From Tillandsia leiboldiana (lineage: Eukaryota; Streptophyta; Magnoliopsida; Poales; Bromeliaceae), in assembly GCA_029204045.2 (NCBI GenBank), contig JAQNDB010000321.1:33374-97373 (forward strand): a stretch of 64,000 nucleotides of DNA, in the 5' to 3' direction. Both the position numbers and the translations under genes were made by a program. Position 1 is the stretch's first letter. Every line of letters starts with the position of its first letter. The notes below the pieces were generated by a model that was not told the origin of the DNA, did no database searches, and was given only the letters and a program-made list of their open reading frames with translations. Of this stretch, positions 21,319-32,781 are shown in pieces.

Positions 21319-24300
21319 TGTCACGCCCCGGGGGTTTGTTTTAGCGGAAACGATTCATAAAGGTCGAATATTTGACGTGTAAATTTTTTTTTTTTTTTTT
21401 TTTTTTTAAAAGAGAACCCCTCCTCCCCGGCACGTGCCCAGACCCGCCACACACACAGGATCACTCTGCAAACGGACAGAGTCTCCCCTGTATGTGCACG
21501 GCGTAGCGTTCAGTACATGTTCCAACATACACAACCAATCAATCACAACAATCATTCACAACCAACCAGCATTCTAAACTAATAAAAGAAGAACATATGG
21601 CCGATCAGTTTGGAAAGGATAAATCCATAGTTTTTGAAAGAGCGCCTACCCGGCGCTTACGTTTTTGAAGGCTAGTTTCGAAGTCAGCATAAATCCACAA
21701 GGTTCGAAAGCGGTGCCCACCCGACACCAAGTTTTGAAATCCCTTTCGCAATCCATAAATCCACAGGGTTTTGAAACCAGTGCCCACACGACACTTAGAT
21801 TTTAAAAACGGTTTTCGCAATCTTTTCTTTGGCTTCTGCCTTTTTGATTTTAAATGGCCGATAGAAATAAAAGGGAAAGTAATGCACAAGGGGCACTAAA
21901 TGCAACCCGTACCGACATCCACGCCGACCCCACGAGGGTATCGCGAACCTCTCACATAACTACAATGCAATGAAAAGCGAGAATAAAAGAAGAAATACAG
22001 TCCAGGGTCCCCAGCGACCCAGCTGCTCCTGTCCCGTCCTCACCACCGCCTACCTCTCCCCCCGTCCGAACCCTGTCACGAAGTGGGGTGTCAGTGACGC
22101 AAAAATAGTAGAGCAGGAGAATATAGTAAAACAAACCGTGAAGACCACCGGAGCAACCGCCCTCCCAAGGAGGAAAAGCAACCTGTACACCTGCATCCTG
22201 TAATACCCGGACACGTCGGACAGCTAAACCGACGGCCCATACCGTACCTGCAGAAACCCGACCACGCCGGACAACTAAACCGACGGGTCGCACCGCTCGC
22301 ACCTCGGCGCCTCAACCCCACCACTAATAAGGGGCCCCACTACGTCACCTCGTGGGTATACACGGGTCATAGACCACTTTTCCGGAAAAGCGCACCCTTT
22401 GCGGTGGCCAAACCGCGGGTGCGCGTGTGGCAACCTCGAGCCAAGTAACCGTAACCACCATCATGTCAGCATCATAATATAAATAACAAGAGTAATGAGG
22501 TAAAGTGCATAATCGAAAGCAAGGTAATAATACGCGCACTCGAAGGTGGCCCGCTGACATATAATGGTTAAAAAGAGAACAACCGTCGGTAACCGACGCT
22601 AAACACTATAGAGAACCCACTAACATGCATAAGCTATCGCCCATCATTATTTAACCCCAGTACACTTAAAATAGACCCCGTCCAATATGATAGAATTTAG
22701 AGGCTAGGAATAAGGTAAAAACAACCCACCTGAATGTAGGCCGATCCCGAACTCCCGCTAGACTGCCGGGAGGCTGGCGCTGAACAACTGGGCCCTGAAC
22801 AAGGGCTAGAATCAGTAATAGACTCACACAAACCCATCCCGATGACACAACAGTAATGCGATGCTAATAAGGAGCAATGTCGTCGATTTATTGAATACAA
22901 ATCCGATTTCCGATTAGCGAGAGTCCACGGGACTCTAACAAAGTGTCTAGTGGTGTAAAAAAAAACACTGTCTAAAGTCAGCCTGTGTGTCTAATTTGCA
23001 ATTAGGTCCGAAGTATAATTCAATTCGCATTATTATCCTATTTTATTATCCGTTTCGACTCGTTCTTGAAATCCGGGGGTCCAAAATTGACGCCGTAAGT
23101 TTCAGCGTGTTCATTACGGCGAGACCCAGGCCGTGCTTACAAGTTTGGACTGCCACGGATCCCGAGGGCAAAGTTGGCCCAACAATCACTAAGCCCAACA
23201 AGCCACTATGCTAAAACTTAATTAATACGTGACCAACACGGAGAGTTAGCCAGAGCATGGTGATCAGCATGGACCAGGTACAACGGGGCTCACCTGAGGC
23301 TTGCCGGAGGTTGGCCGGAGCAGTGGCCGGAGCAGCACCACCCACAAGGTCCCAGCTCGGGTTGGGTGTTCTTGAAGCAACACAGGTGCAGACCTGCTCC
23401 AGAGGTGAGCATCAGCTAAGGAGGTGTCCCAGAAGAGGTTTAGTGCATGCGGGGTCGAGCCCCGGCGGCCGGAGGCGGCGGCGGCTGGAGCTAAGCCCGT
23501 AGTAGTGATTTCGGGTGCAAGAATTAAGTCCATGGAACCGGGGCCCTTTTGACCCAACCTAAAACAATGGGGAGCGAGAGGAGGTCATCTAGGTCTTACC
23601 TGGATGGTTACCGGAGTCCCGAGTCACCGGGGATCGCCGGAGCTAAACTTGAAGGCAATTCGGGTGCAACTGTGGTGGCAAGAAACCCGACGTCAAGATC
23701 CTCATGCAACACGATGGAAAGACTCTAGAGGATCATAGGAGCCTACCTGAGTGGTTTCCGGGCGACTGGAGGCGGCGGCGTGGCGCGGCGGAGGAGCTCG
23801 GGCAAGCTCGGAGGAGCTTTAATGGCGGATTCCGGCCGGCTAGGTTCTGGCCAGTGGGACTTGGACCAAAAGGTTCCACTCGGTGCCAGGAGTCTCGGTG
23901 CAGAGGTGGCCGGCGTCGGAAGGCCGCGACGGCGCCGGACGGCCGTGATCGGCCGAAGGTGGAGAAAACCGGGTTCTAGGGCTTCTCCGCGCAGCTTAAC
24001 CACTCACCCGATCATCTTGAAACTTCGCGCGTAGTGAGCAGTCACCAAGGAGAAGAGGATCAACGGCTCTGATCCGAGGTTCAATGGTTGGAAAAATCGG
24101 AAACCGAGTTCGTCAGAAAACGATAATTTCCGGTGAACCTAGCCTTTGCCGGCAACGGGGACGGCGGCGAGGGCTCGGGTTGCGTAGGGAGGATCCCCTC
24201 GACGTCAGGAAGACTTCTCAAGGATCAAAAACCCAAAAGTTTAAAGTCTTTTCCAACCTTTCTCTTCGCCGGAGTTTGGAAGGAGGAGGTCGTCTCACTC

Positions 24301-25432
24301 AGCGGCGTTCGGCGGCGACTAGGGCTGGGTCCAACGCAGCTTGGTTGCGGCATCACAGGGGAGTCCTCAGATGAGTTATTGATCGACCAAGACACCCCCG
24401 AGCACCCTTCACTCCAAGTCACCCGCGATCAAGGTGATTCTTGATCTTCTTCTCCGGCGACGTGGTGGCGGCCGGTGCGAAGCTTCGGTTGCGTGGAGTG
24501 CGCAGAGAGAGAGAGGAGAGGGTTCTGTTGGAGTGTGCGGCTAAGGGCTGAGGGCTACGAGGGTTTTTTTTTTGGAAAACCCTAGCTCGAGTGGCATGGT
24601 TATATAGGGTTTTGCTACAATTACAAGGTAGTCCCTCTACACTTGGTATTTTGGGTTCAGACCCCTCACCGTGGCTTTTATTCACATCTAGGTCCCTCTC
24701 CCATGAGTGGCACGCTTTCCGAGGCAACAAATATCGGGGGTTCTATGCAATTTTTGCATTTTTTCGACGCATTTCACGCTTTTCGAGGCGATCCGGTCGT
24801 CGAAACGAAAAATGGACTGCGCCATGGCGTCCGGCTCGACGAGGCCTATCAGGTAGCGATCTCTGATTTTCGCGAAACTGCCCGGATAAAATCTCGGTCC
24901 ATAATAACTGTGTCAAAATACAGTTTTCGCGCTTTTCGAGATTCCAGGGTCGTCAAACAGAATTTTCGACTGCGCCACTGCGTTCAGAACATCGAAACCG
25001 TTCGAAATGACTACCTGGATCACTATATTCGGATTCCGAACAGTGAATTAGTCAATGTTGTATTCGTCGGGTCTCGAAAACCAGGGTTACTGTTCATCTA
25101 CAGTAACTCACGTAAGTGCACTGTGCACAGAGGACACTGTTACATTGGTCGCGAGATTCGTCCACTTTTTAGTTGAATTCTGGAAGATCCGACCGTCAGA
25201 TCGAAAAGTGCTGAATATGAATCTCGCTCAGTTCGATGAGACGATCCCAACGGTCAACTCGGATTTCCAAGATCATGTCCGGATTGGAAAGTAGCCTTTT
25301 TGTCTCGTAAAACGTGCAACTCGCACACTGGCAATTGACTAGATAAATCAACATAGGTCTTTTGAATTCAAAAACCAGGTCAAAATTCACTTTTAGACTA
25401 TTTATTAAAATAAAATATTTTGAGTTTTTACA
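21319..25432 (-). repeat. B right (5') LTR (4,114 bp)
   Basis: Near-identical partner of 15167-19282. As the 5' LTR it would drive transcription from the TATA motif at 24599-24606. It ends GTTTTTACA at 25432, followed by TSD GACAC and the rest of A2 pol. Confidence 0.94.
24599..24606 (-). promoter_or_regulatory. TATA box of B 5' LTR
   Basis: The - strand reads TATATAAC about 830 bp into the LTR, giving a longer U3 than in A and a leader of about 3.2 kb. Confidence 0.6.
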
Positions 25433-25639
25433 GACACGCTAGGTCTGATGAAGCCCTTATCCAAAAGGTCCTCCAACTGTGCCTTGAGTTCCTTCAACTC
25501 CGCAAAGGCCATCCTGTACGGTGCCTTGGTGATGGGTTTGGTGCCGGGAAGTAGTTCAATGGGAAAGTCGACTTCTCGTTCCGGCGGCGCTCCGGGGAGC
25601 TCTGCCGGAAATACGTCCGGAAATTCCCTTACCACGGGA
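25433..25639 (-). pseudogene. A2 pol: PR-RT linker and RT start, cut off by B
   Basis: Encodes VVREFPDVFPAELPGAPPER and on to DKGFIRPSVS, which joins in register with SPWGAP at 15166 once B is ignored. Upstream it abuts acquired segment 1 at 25639/25640, so no protease precedes it. Confidence 0.88.
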
Positions 25640-25990
25640 CCGCTGATCCTTATCTGGGGAGCGGCCCTGAACTACCTATCGGCCCATTGGGTTCTCGGCT
25701 GCAAGGCATAGGGTGGAGCCTATTTATTCCTTGCATGGCCCTTAACGGGCCCCGAGTACACAAGGTTCTCCTATGCTTTGAAGCTCGCCCGCGCACATCG
25801 GCCGGGGGAGGCTTCGCCTAAAACTTAAGTATTCTAGAGAGAGGGAGCGAGAGAGAGAGAGCATCTAATAGGGGTAGCAGACTAAGGTGTGACCGGTGCT
25901 CCTAATCTAAGAGGGAAAAGTGAAACCAAAATTTTACCTGCCGTTACTAGGTCTGGGACGTCGCGTCCTCCACTGCAGTATCCCGGGGAG
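25640..25990 (-). other. Acquired segment 1 in A2 (351 bp), replacing nucleocapsid and protease
   Basis: Gag sequence ends at about 25991 (FVDGL) and linker sequence starts at 25639. The 351 bp between match nothing else here except A3 53667-54017, which has the same length and breakpoints. The - strand contains a donor-like CAG/GTAAAA at 25937 and, 104 bases on, a long CT-rich tract ending TAG at 25834. This looks like a small plant intron with exon sequence on both sides. The likely origin is a host transcript or gene, but I do not recognise it. Confidence 0.7.
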
Positions 25991-26815
25991 CCCGTCCACA
26001 ACGAGACGGGCCTTGTGGGGTTCATCTCATATAACAAACAGGACGCAGTTAACCAATCTTACAAACTCCCTTTGATATTCCATGACCGAGCGGTTCCCTT
26101 GTCTAATGTTCTTCAGGTCGTCTTCCAGTTGTCGCTTGACGCTATTGGAGAAGAAAGCGTCAAAAAGTTCCTCTCTAAAGGCCGTCCATGTCGGTAGCGG
26201 GTCGTTTGTAGTTGGATCCGGGCGTACCGTCTTCCACCAGATGCGTGCATTCCCCTCGAGGAAGTGGACGGCTAGTGGAACCCGCTCGTGTTCCTCCATC
26301 AGTAGGTCCTCGAAGAGTTTTTCCATGGTATCCACCCATTTCTCGACGACCCATGGATCGGTCGTCTCTCCCTCAAAAATGGGAGGGTCATGCTTCTTGA
26401 ACCCAGCCAAATTCGTCCTGACCCTTTCTCGCGTCGTTCGTTGCTCCGTGTTCCCTTCTACCGCGGCGGACCCCCCGAGAGTAGGGGTCGTTCCGGCCTC
26501 CCCTGCTGTCGCTCCCTTCACGGGCCCCGTGGTCGTCGGAGTAGATACGTCCCTTGGGGATGGGGGCTGTTCCGTCGTCGTACCACCCGTTCCTTGCGGT
26601 CCCGTAGTGGGTGCGGTGGTTTCGGGCGGAGGGGTTGGATCGCGCTCGGCTGGCGCGGTTGCCTGTCGCTGCGTCAGGTGACGAACCTGCTCCGTCAGCG
26701 TCGCTAGTTGCCCGGCCATTTCCCGCAGTTGTTGTCGGAGGAGCTGGTTCTCTGCGGTGGTCGGGGTCACTTTGTCTGTGTCCGCATTCTCGGTGGACGA
26801 TCTAGTCCGGGCCAT
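25991..26815 (-). pseudogene. A2 gag, capsid part only
   Basis: Starts at ATG 26815 with MARTRSSTENADTDK and a heptad-like LLRQQLREMAGQLATLTEQV helix, then a Pro/Thr/Gly-rich linker and the retrotrans_gag capsid (DPPIFEGETTDPWVVEKW, FLEGNARIWWKTV). A TGA at 26024-26026 replaces the Arg of FVIRDEP, and the frame then ends at acquired segment 1. No CCHC knuckle remains. Confidence 0.88.
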
Positions 26816-27017
26816 CGTCCGCTATAGACAAAGAAACCACGTTAACCCTAAGGTTATAACCCTAATACCCTGTCTTATGATTACGCCTACATTACGTCCC
26901 CTTTTTCCCGTACTCTCACGTACTACGCACTTATACCTTGGTTATCTCAAGTCTAATTTGCTTGTGGTACCCTGCACTGTGGATGTGGATCACGTCTACT
27001 ATGGTTATGGTTGTTTT

Positions 27018-27028
27018 CTCTGATACCA
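27018..27028 (-). promoter_or_regulatory. A2 primer binding site (tRNA-Met)
   Basis: The - strand reads TGGTATCAGAG, separated by GATTAAA from the LTR end at 27036. Confidence 0.88.
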
Positions 27029-27035
27029 TTTAATC

Positions 27036-29841
27036 TGTCACGCCCCCGGGGGTTTTTGAGTCTATTTAAGCGGAAAATCGTGTGTATTTTTTTTTCTTTT
27101 AACAAGGTAATTTAAACCTCATCCCCGGTGCGTGCCAGACCGCCACATACACAAATTCTCCCTGTCCGCGGACAGAGTCTCCTTTGTATATGCACGACGT
27201 CTCACTTACAACAACATACATCCAACACCAACCATCAACCATACAATAGACATTCAACATCAAGCGGAATAATAAAGCGGCATCAGTGTTTTAGAAAGGA
27301 TAAAACCAGCAGTTGCAAAACCCGTGCCCACACGACACTTCGTTTTGAGAAAACCTTTTCGAAGTCATTTGGTTTATCATGAAAACATGCCGCATACAAA
27401 AACATCACCAAAAGAACCAAACTATAAACGTACAACTCATCCACAGTGCTAAATAATACATGTCCACGATTATTGCTACCCACAAGCAAATTAACTAAAT
27501 GCGTAAAAGAAATGAGATAATGATAATAACCAAGTGTCCTGACTACGGCCCTCGCGACGCAGTCTCGACAAACTCCCGGCTAACGCCTCTCGTAGCGCCT
27601 GTCACGGAGTGGGTAATGTCAGTGACAAACAAAGTAGATGTCTAATAACAATAAGGAATAAGGAGCAAACCGGAAACACCAAAACCATTTCGCTACAACC
27701 CTGCACATGTTAAGCTGGGCACCAACCCCAGAATTATCAATTAAATTGGGCACCAACCCCAGATTATCTGTCGGAGAGACTAAAGCCTCCCCTCGTGCAC
27801 AAGTACCTACTTTGATGCATTTACCCCTTCCACGGTGCTGGTGTGCTATTCCCAGCGGGCGCGAAGGGGTCCTCACGGCACCCACACTTTTGTGAGGAAC
27901 ACGGGTCATACAAGACCACTCTTCCGGAAAAGTACACCCATGCGGAGGCCAATCCGCCTGTGTACGTGCAGCATCCCAAAACAGATTTGCCGAGATCGGC
28001 GTGTCATGAACAATGCGACCGCAGCCGCTTCAATTGTTAGATAAAAGCACGATTATGCGAAAGGTTAAACTGTCCATCTACTTTGTTAGATAAATTGAGA
28101 GCACTTTAATGACGATAGATGCACTTACTGCACTGGCTGTATTTACAGCTACCGTACCCACCTATTTGGAGAGAGTTCGGAACACCCGAATCTTTCGCGC
28201 ACCCCCTCTGCGCGTCTGGACCTAAAGAAAGTCCGCACGGATAACTATAGTCAAAAGCGTGTACTAACATCCGAAAACACAAGACCCACTTTACTCTTTT
28301 CGACGGGAAAGTCCAACAAAACTCAATCCTCAATCGGTAGCCCACTCGGGGCGTCCCTGGTTAGACCAAGAAGGCCCCGACGGCGGAAATGATGAGAAAA
28401 GAGACCCGATGGCGCGCCCCCAACGATTTCCTCGAGGCGCGGAGCGTCGGAGAAATTAGCACCCGACATAATAAAATAATGACCAAGAAGGTCCCAAGTG
28501 GCCATGCCAAGGAAGCCACCGAAATAACGATCCCAACGGCGAAAACGACGCTCAAAACGGTGGAAAAACGGACAAAAACGGAGCTACCGATCTTTGGGCT
28601 GTCGGGTGGTGCACAGGAGCAACCGTGGACCGGGTTTACGGCATCAGGCGGCGGCGGCATGCGCCGAGTGCACACAGGAGCGTGCACCAGGCGGGACGGG
28701 CCGGGCCGCGCACGGTGCTGGCGCGCGCCGGGTTCACGCATTCGGCCGCGGCGTCGCGCACCGGGTGCACGCCCAGCGCGTGCACCGTGCTGGACGGGCC
28801 GGGCCGGCGCACGGATTTGTGCTCCGGTTCTTGGCCTTCGATGTCGCAGGCGTGCACCGGGTGCACGCCTGGACCCGTGGACCGCGCTGTACGGAAAAGC
28901 ACAGTAACTTCCCGTTTCGCGATTTCTTCTCCGTTTGCGCTCCCGTTTCGCGGTTTCTTCTCCGTTTTCGCTCCCGTGCGACTCCGGCGAAGACCCCGCG
29001 ACCATGGTAACGGCGGCGGCGGCCTCCCGTTTAAAAACGGCGGCGGCGGCCTCCCGTTAACCCACTATGTTCCAACGAAACATCCCAAAAATCTCCGAAT
29101 AAAAACACGATAATTCTAACGACTAAACCAACGGTCGACGAACAACCAAAACGTCGGTCGGAGGTCCGATAACAAGAACTTGATTAAAGACCACCAAGAA
29201 CTCAACGAAAGAGATGACGGAAAACTCCCAAATAATTTAAATAAATTATTTTACTAACCGAAGATCGACGGGAAGGTTGTCCGGTCGCGTTCTTGCCTTC
29301 GGTTCGGTGTCCGGGAAGATCGGGCTCCTTCTCTTTCTCCTTTCCCTTTCTTCCGGCTAGGGTTCCGTCTTTTTTTTTTTTTTTTTTTTCCCCTCTCTCC
29401 GATTAGGGTTTTTTTTTTTTTATTTTCTTTTCTTTTCCTTTCCGATACTCAGGATCCCTTATATAGTCGTACTTTACCTTTAATTAATTCCTCTTTAATT
29501 CGTACGTAAGAGAATTAATTAATTTTCCGTCTGGGATAATTAATTAACTAATTAATTATCCCCCACGAGATAAACCACCTTATCTCTATCGGGTGCAAGA
29601 TATTTAGCACGGATTCCGATGCACGACTAATTACCATATCACTTTGGGTCCCGTTCAGGGGGTTCCCGATATCGGATTTCAGATCCGATCGTGCCGTCGG
29701 CTTTCTTTTTCCGCGCTCTATCGCAGAAAAATACTAGCATCTCACAATGGCCAACTTCAAGAATTGAATAATTTTATTTCACTTAAAGGCTTAAATGACT
29801 ACACGTAAGTCAAAAATATTCCGAAAGGCCGGATCACTACA
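27036..29841 (-). repeat. A2 right (5') LTR (2,806 bp)
   Basis: Partner of 9490-12297, with about 27 differences by eye (about 1%). TATA motif 29458-29465, GGCCAA-loop hairpin 27932-27965. It ends GGATCACTACA at 29841, followed by TSD GCGGG. Confidence 0.95.
29458..29465 (-). promoter_or_regulatory. TATA box of A2 5' LTR
   Basis: The - strand reads TATATAAG, 376 bp into the LTR. An AT-rich stretch with AATAAA-like sequence follows shortly, as expected for a small R region. Confidence 0.65.
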
Positions 29842-30759
29842 GCGGGCGCGCTGCCCGCGGTGCCGGGGCTACCCCGCGCGGCACCAGCCCGCGCGGGGGC
29901 CCCTCCTGCGGGCGGCCCCGCGCGGCCGAGCGCCGCGCGGGCGCGCTGCCCGCGGTGCGGGGCGACCCCGCTCGGCACCAGCCCGCGCGGGTGCCCCTCC
30001 TGCGGGCGGCCCCGCACGGCCGAGCGCCGCGCGGGCGCGCTGCCCGCGGTGCGGGGCGGCCCCGCGCGGCACCAGCCCGCGCGGGCGCCCCCTCTTGTGG
30101 GCGGCCCCGCGCGGCCGAGTGTCGCGCGGGCGCGCTGCCCGCGGTGTGGGGCGACCCCGCGCGGCACCTGCCCGCACGGCGCCCCACCCGCGGCCGGCCC
30201 CGCGCGCAGCGGTGCGCGACGGCGCCGCCCCTTCTCCCTCCTCGTGACCAACAAAAGAAAAAGGGGGAGATTCCCCCGAACGAAACGCATCCGACTCACC
30301 TCGATGTGCGAAAGAGGAGGAAAGAGAGGGATCGTCCGCTTGCCTCCACCGGTCCACCCTTGCGGTGTGCTTGGTTACTCTTTGCCGGCGGCTACGAGGG
30401 AGGAAGAAAAAGAAAAGAGGCGGCCACCAAAAGAAAATAAGAGGAACCCTAATCCTCTTTCCCACACGGCCATATAAATACTAAAAAGGATTAGGGTTTA
30501 CCTTAAAAGGTGTGCGGGTTGCCAACACGGATCCCGAGACGCCTAAGGGGGACCCCAACTTCGAGAATTAATTCTGGTCAGACTGGAAGTCGGAAAAAGA
30601 AACCGATCGCGCCCGCGCGCTCCGCTCCGCGAGCTTTACCGCCTAAAATTATCTGCGGGCCCCGACGGTCTGTCCGGAAAAACACCAAAAATGAGGCCCT
30701 CGGTCGGGCATTACAAGAAGAGGGTGACCAGAAGGGTTAAGGAAAGGCCGGGTCTTACA
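29842..30759 (-). repeat. C left (3') LTR, second segment, with GC array
   Basis: Continues C's LTR after A2. The first part (29842-30230) is the GC-rich tandem array. The rest is ordinary LTR with pyrimidine- and purine-rich tracts and ends GGTCTTACA at 30759. Long GC-rich ORFs on both strands here are repeat artefacts. Confidence 0.9.
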
Positions 30760-30795
30760 CCACTTACCGCTAAAAACAAGTTTCGTCCCCGGAAC
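30760..30795 (-). promoter_or_regulatory. C polypurine-tract region and adjacent hairpin
   Basis: Next to the 3' LTR, the - strand reads AGCGGTAAGTGG directly before the LTR TG. It is preceded by a short inverted repeat (arms AAGTTTCG..CGGAACTT). The position matches the plus-strand primer site of LTR elements. Confidence 0.6.
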
Positions 30796-32781
30796 TTAAT
30801 CTTCCCCAGCGGCGAACAGGTCCGGGTAGCACTCCCTCATCTTTGACTCGGGTTCCCAAGTTGCCTCACGCTCTTCTTGATTGCTCCAAAGCACCTTTAC
30901 GTAGGGAATTGTCCGACTACGCAGCTTTTTGTCCTCCCGGGCTAGGATCCGCACCGGTACTTCCGCGAAACTTAAATCCTCCTTGAGTTTAATCGCAGAG
31001 GCGTCAAGCACTCGCGATGGGTCGGGGAGGTACTTCCGAAGCATGGATACGTGGAACACATCATGAACGCGGTCAAGATTCGGTGGTAGGGCGAGGCGGT
31101 AGGCTACCGGGCCGATGCGCTCCAGAATCTCAAACGGCCCTACGTATCGCGGGCTCAGCTTGCCCCTCAACCCAAACCGCTTCACCCTCTTTGACGGCGA
31201 CACCCGCAGTAACACGTGTTCTCCCACCTGGAATTCCAAGTCGCGACGTCTCTGGTCTGCATAGCTCTTTTGCCGGCTCTGGGCGGTCGCCAAACGTCGC
31301 CTGATGAGGCGCACCCTTTCCTCAGTCTCGGCCACCAGGTCCGGCCCCAAAAACTTTCTCTCCCCCAGATCGTCCCAACAGATCGGGGATCTACAGCGTC
31401 TGCCGTACAATGCTTCGTACGGCACCATCTGAATGCTCGCTTGGTAGCTGTTGTTATAAGCGAACTCTGCAAGGGGTAGGTAGCGCGACCATCCATCTCC
31501 CAAATCCAGTACGCACGCTCGAAGCATGTCCTCGAGTATCTGAATCACCCGCTCGGATTGCCCGTCCGTCTGGGGGTGAAAGGCTGAGCTGAAGTGTAAC
31601 TTGGTCCCCAAGGCTCGTTGTAGACTCTTCCAAAAGTTCGAAACGAACCTTGTGTCCCTGTCCGAGGTGATCGTTGTCGGCACCCCGTGCAGCCTCACAA
31701 TCTCGCTGAGGTAAACTTGAGCCAGCCGGTCGCGTGTCCAGGTCGTGTGGATGGGTAGGAAATGAGCTGACTTCGTTAGCCGATCCACGACAACCCAGAT
31801 GGCGTCGTGTCCCTGCTGCGAACGTGGGAATCCGGTGACAAAGTCCATTGTGATTTGCTCCCATTTCCATTCGGGCACGGGTAGAGGTTGCAATTTCCCC
31901 GCCGGCAGTTGATGCTCGGCTTTCACCTGTTGGCAAATCAAACAGTGAGCCACGAACAGCGTCACATCTCCCTTCAATCTTGGCCACCAGAAGGTCTGTC
32001 GGATATCCCGGTACATCTTGGTGCCCCCAGGGTGCGCCACGTAGAGGGCGCAATGTGCTTCGGTCAGGATTTCCTTCTTTAGATCCGGCAGATCAGGCAC
32101 GCAGACCCGCCCTCGGAACCGAAGGGTGCCGTCCGTTCCCACTGCAAAGTCTCCTTTCTGCTCCGGTGAAATCCTATCTCGTTCCAGCTGCAGCTGTGGA
32201 TCCGCACCTTGGCCTTCTCGAATCCTCTCCAATAGGGTCGGCGCGACTGTTAAGGTCAACAGTCGCTCAACCGTCCCTGCTGGTACCACCTCCAACCTCA
32301 ATCGCGAAAATTCCGCGATCAAGTCATTCTGCTGCGTGATCGTGCCCGCCGAAGTTCCTTCTGCTTGTCCCTTCCTGCTTAGAGCATCGGCTACAACATT
32401 TGCTTTCCCCGGGTGGTACTGGATGGTCAAGTCGTAATCCTTCAGTAGCTCCAACCACCTCCTCTGCCGTAGGTTAAGCTCCTTCTGGGTGAAAAGGTAC
32501 TTAAGGCTTTGGTGGTCCGAGAACACGTTGCAATGCACACCGTAGAGGTAGTGCCTCCACAGTTTCAGAACGAAGACCACTGCGGCAAGTTCCAAGTCAT
32601 GGATCGGGTAGTTCTGTTCGTAATCCTTGAGTTGCCTTGAAGCATAGGCTATGACTCTTCCTTGCTGCATTAGTACTCCTCCCAGTCCTATTCGCGATGC
32701 ATCGCAGTAGACTTCGTAGTCTTCCCCGGGGGTTGGTAAGGCAAGCACAGGCGCTCTTGTTAACCGCTTCAAGTTCTTCAA
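30796..32781 (-). pseudogene. C pol 3' part: RNase H, integrase, chromodomain
   Basis: A 661-codon open frame. RNase H has YCDASRIGLGG, DLELAAVVF and DHQSLKYL, ending at ADALSRK. Integrase has a zinc region ending CLICQQ, catalytic Asp in ITMDFVTGFP, Asp in TSDRDTRFV and Glu in HPQTDGQSERV, and the YVGPFEILERIGPVAYRL fold. The C-terminal chromodomain includes IPYVKVLWSNQEEREATWE and ends YPDLF. Chromodomains are thought to direct integration to heterochromatin. A frameshift near 32765 separates this frame from RT. Confidence 0.92.

Larger units (their letters stand above)
15167..25432 (-). mobile_element. B: non-autonomous LARD-like LTR retrotransposon inside A2
   Basis: LTRs 15167-19282 and 21319-25432, internal region only 2,036 bp, and TSD GACAC at 15162-15166 and 25433-25437. 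It keeps tRNA-Met PBS, PPT-side hairpin, the TGTCACGCCCC terminus, all shared LTR stem-loops and a remnant of a gag start, but no gag-pol domain in any frame. The proportions (4.1-kb LTRs, short non-coding core) recall LARDs. LTRs differ at about 15 positions by eye, so it is young and was mobilised by another element's proteins. Confidence 0.92.
9490..29841 (-). mobile_element. A2: Tekay-type element lacking nucleocapsid/protease, contains B
   Basis: LTRs 9490-12297 and 27036-29841, with TSD GCGGG at 9485-9489 and 29842-29846 inside the GC array of C's left LTR. Internal region 12298-27035 includes nested element B (15167-25432). Without B the element is about 10.1 kb. Gag, RT, RNase H and integrase are present. 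A 351-bp foreign segment replaces the C-terminal gag, nucleocapsid and protease, and another replaces the integrase tail. It therefore could not have moved alone. Confidence 0.93.

Noticed and set aside
9490..29841. A2 and A3 as products of one segmental duplication of an already nested structure
   Set aside because: Their TSDs differ (GCGGG and GGGCG), the target positions in C differ, and they hold different younger elements at different sites.
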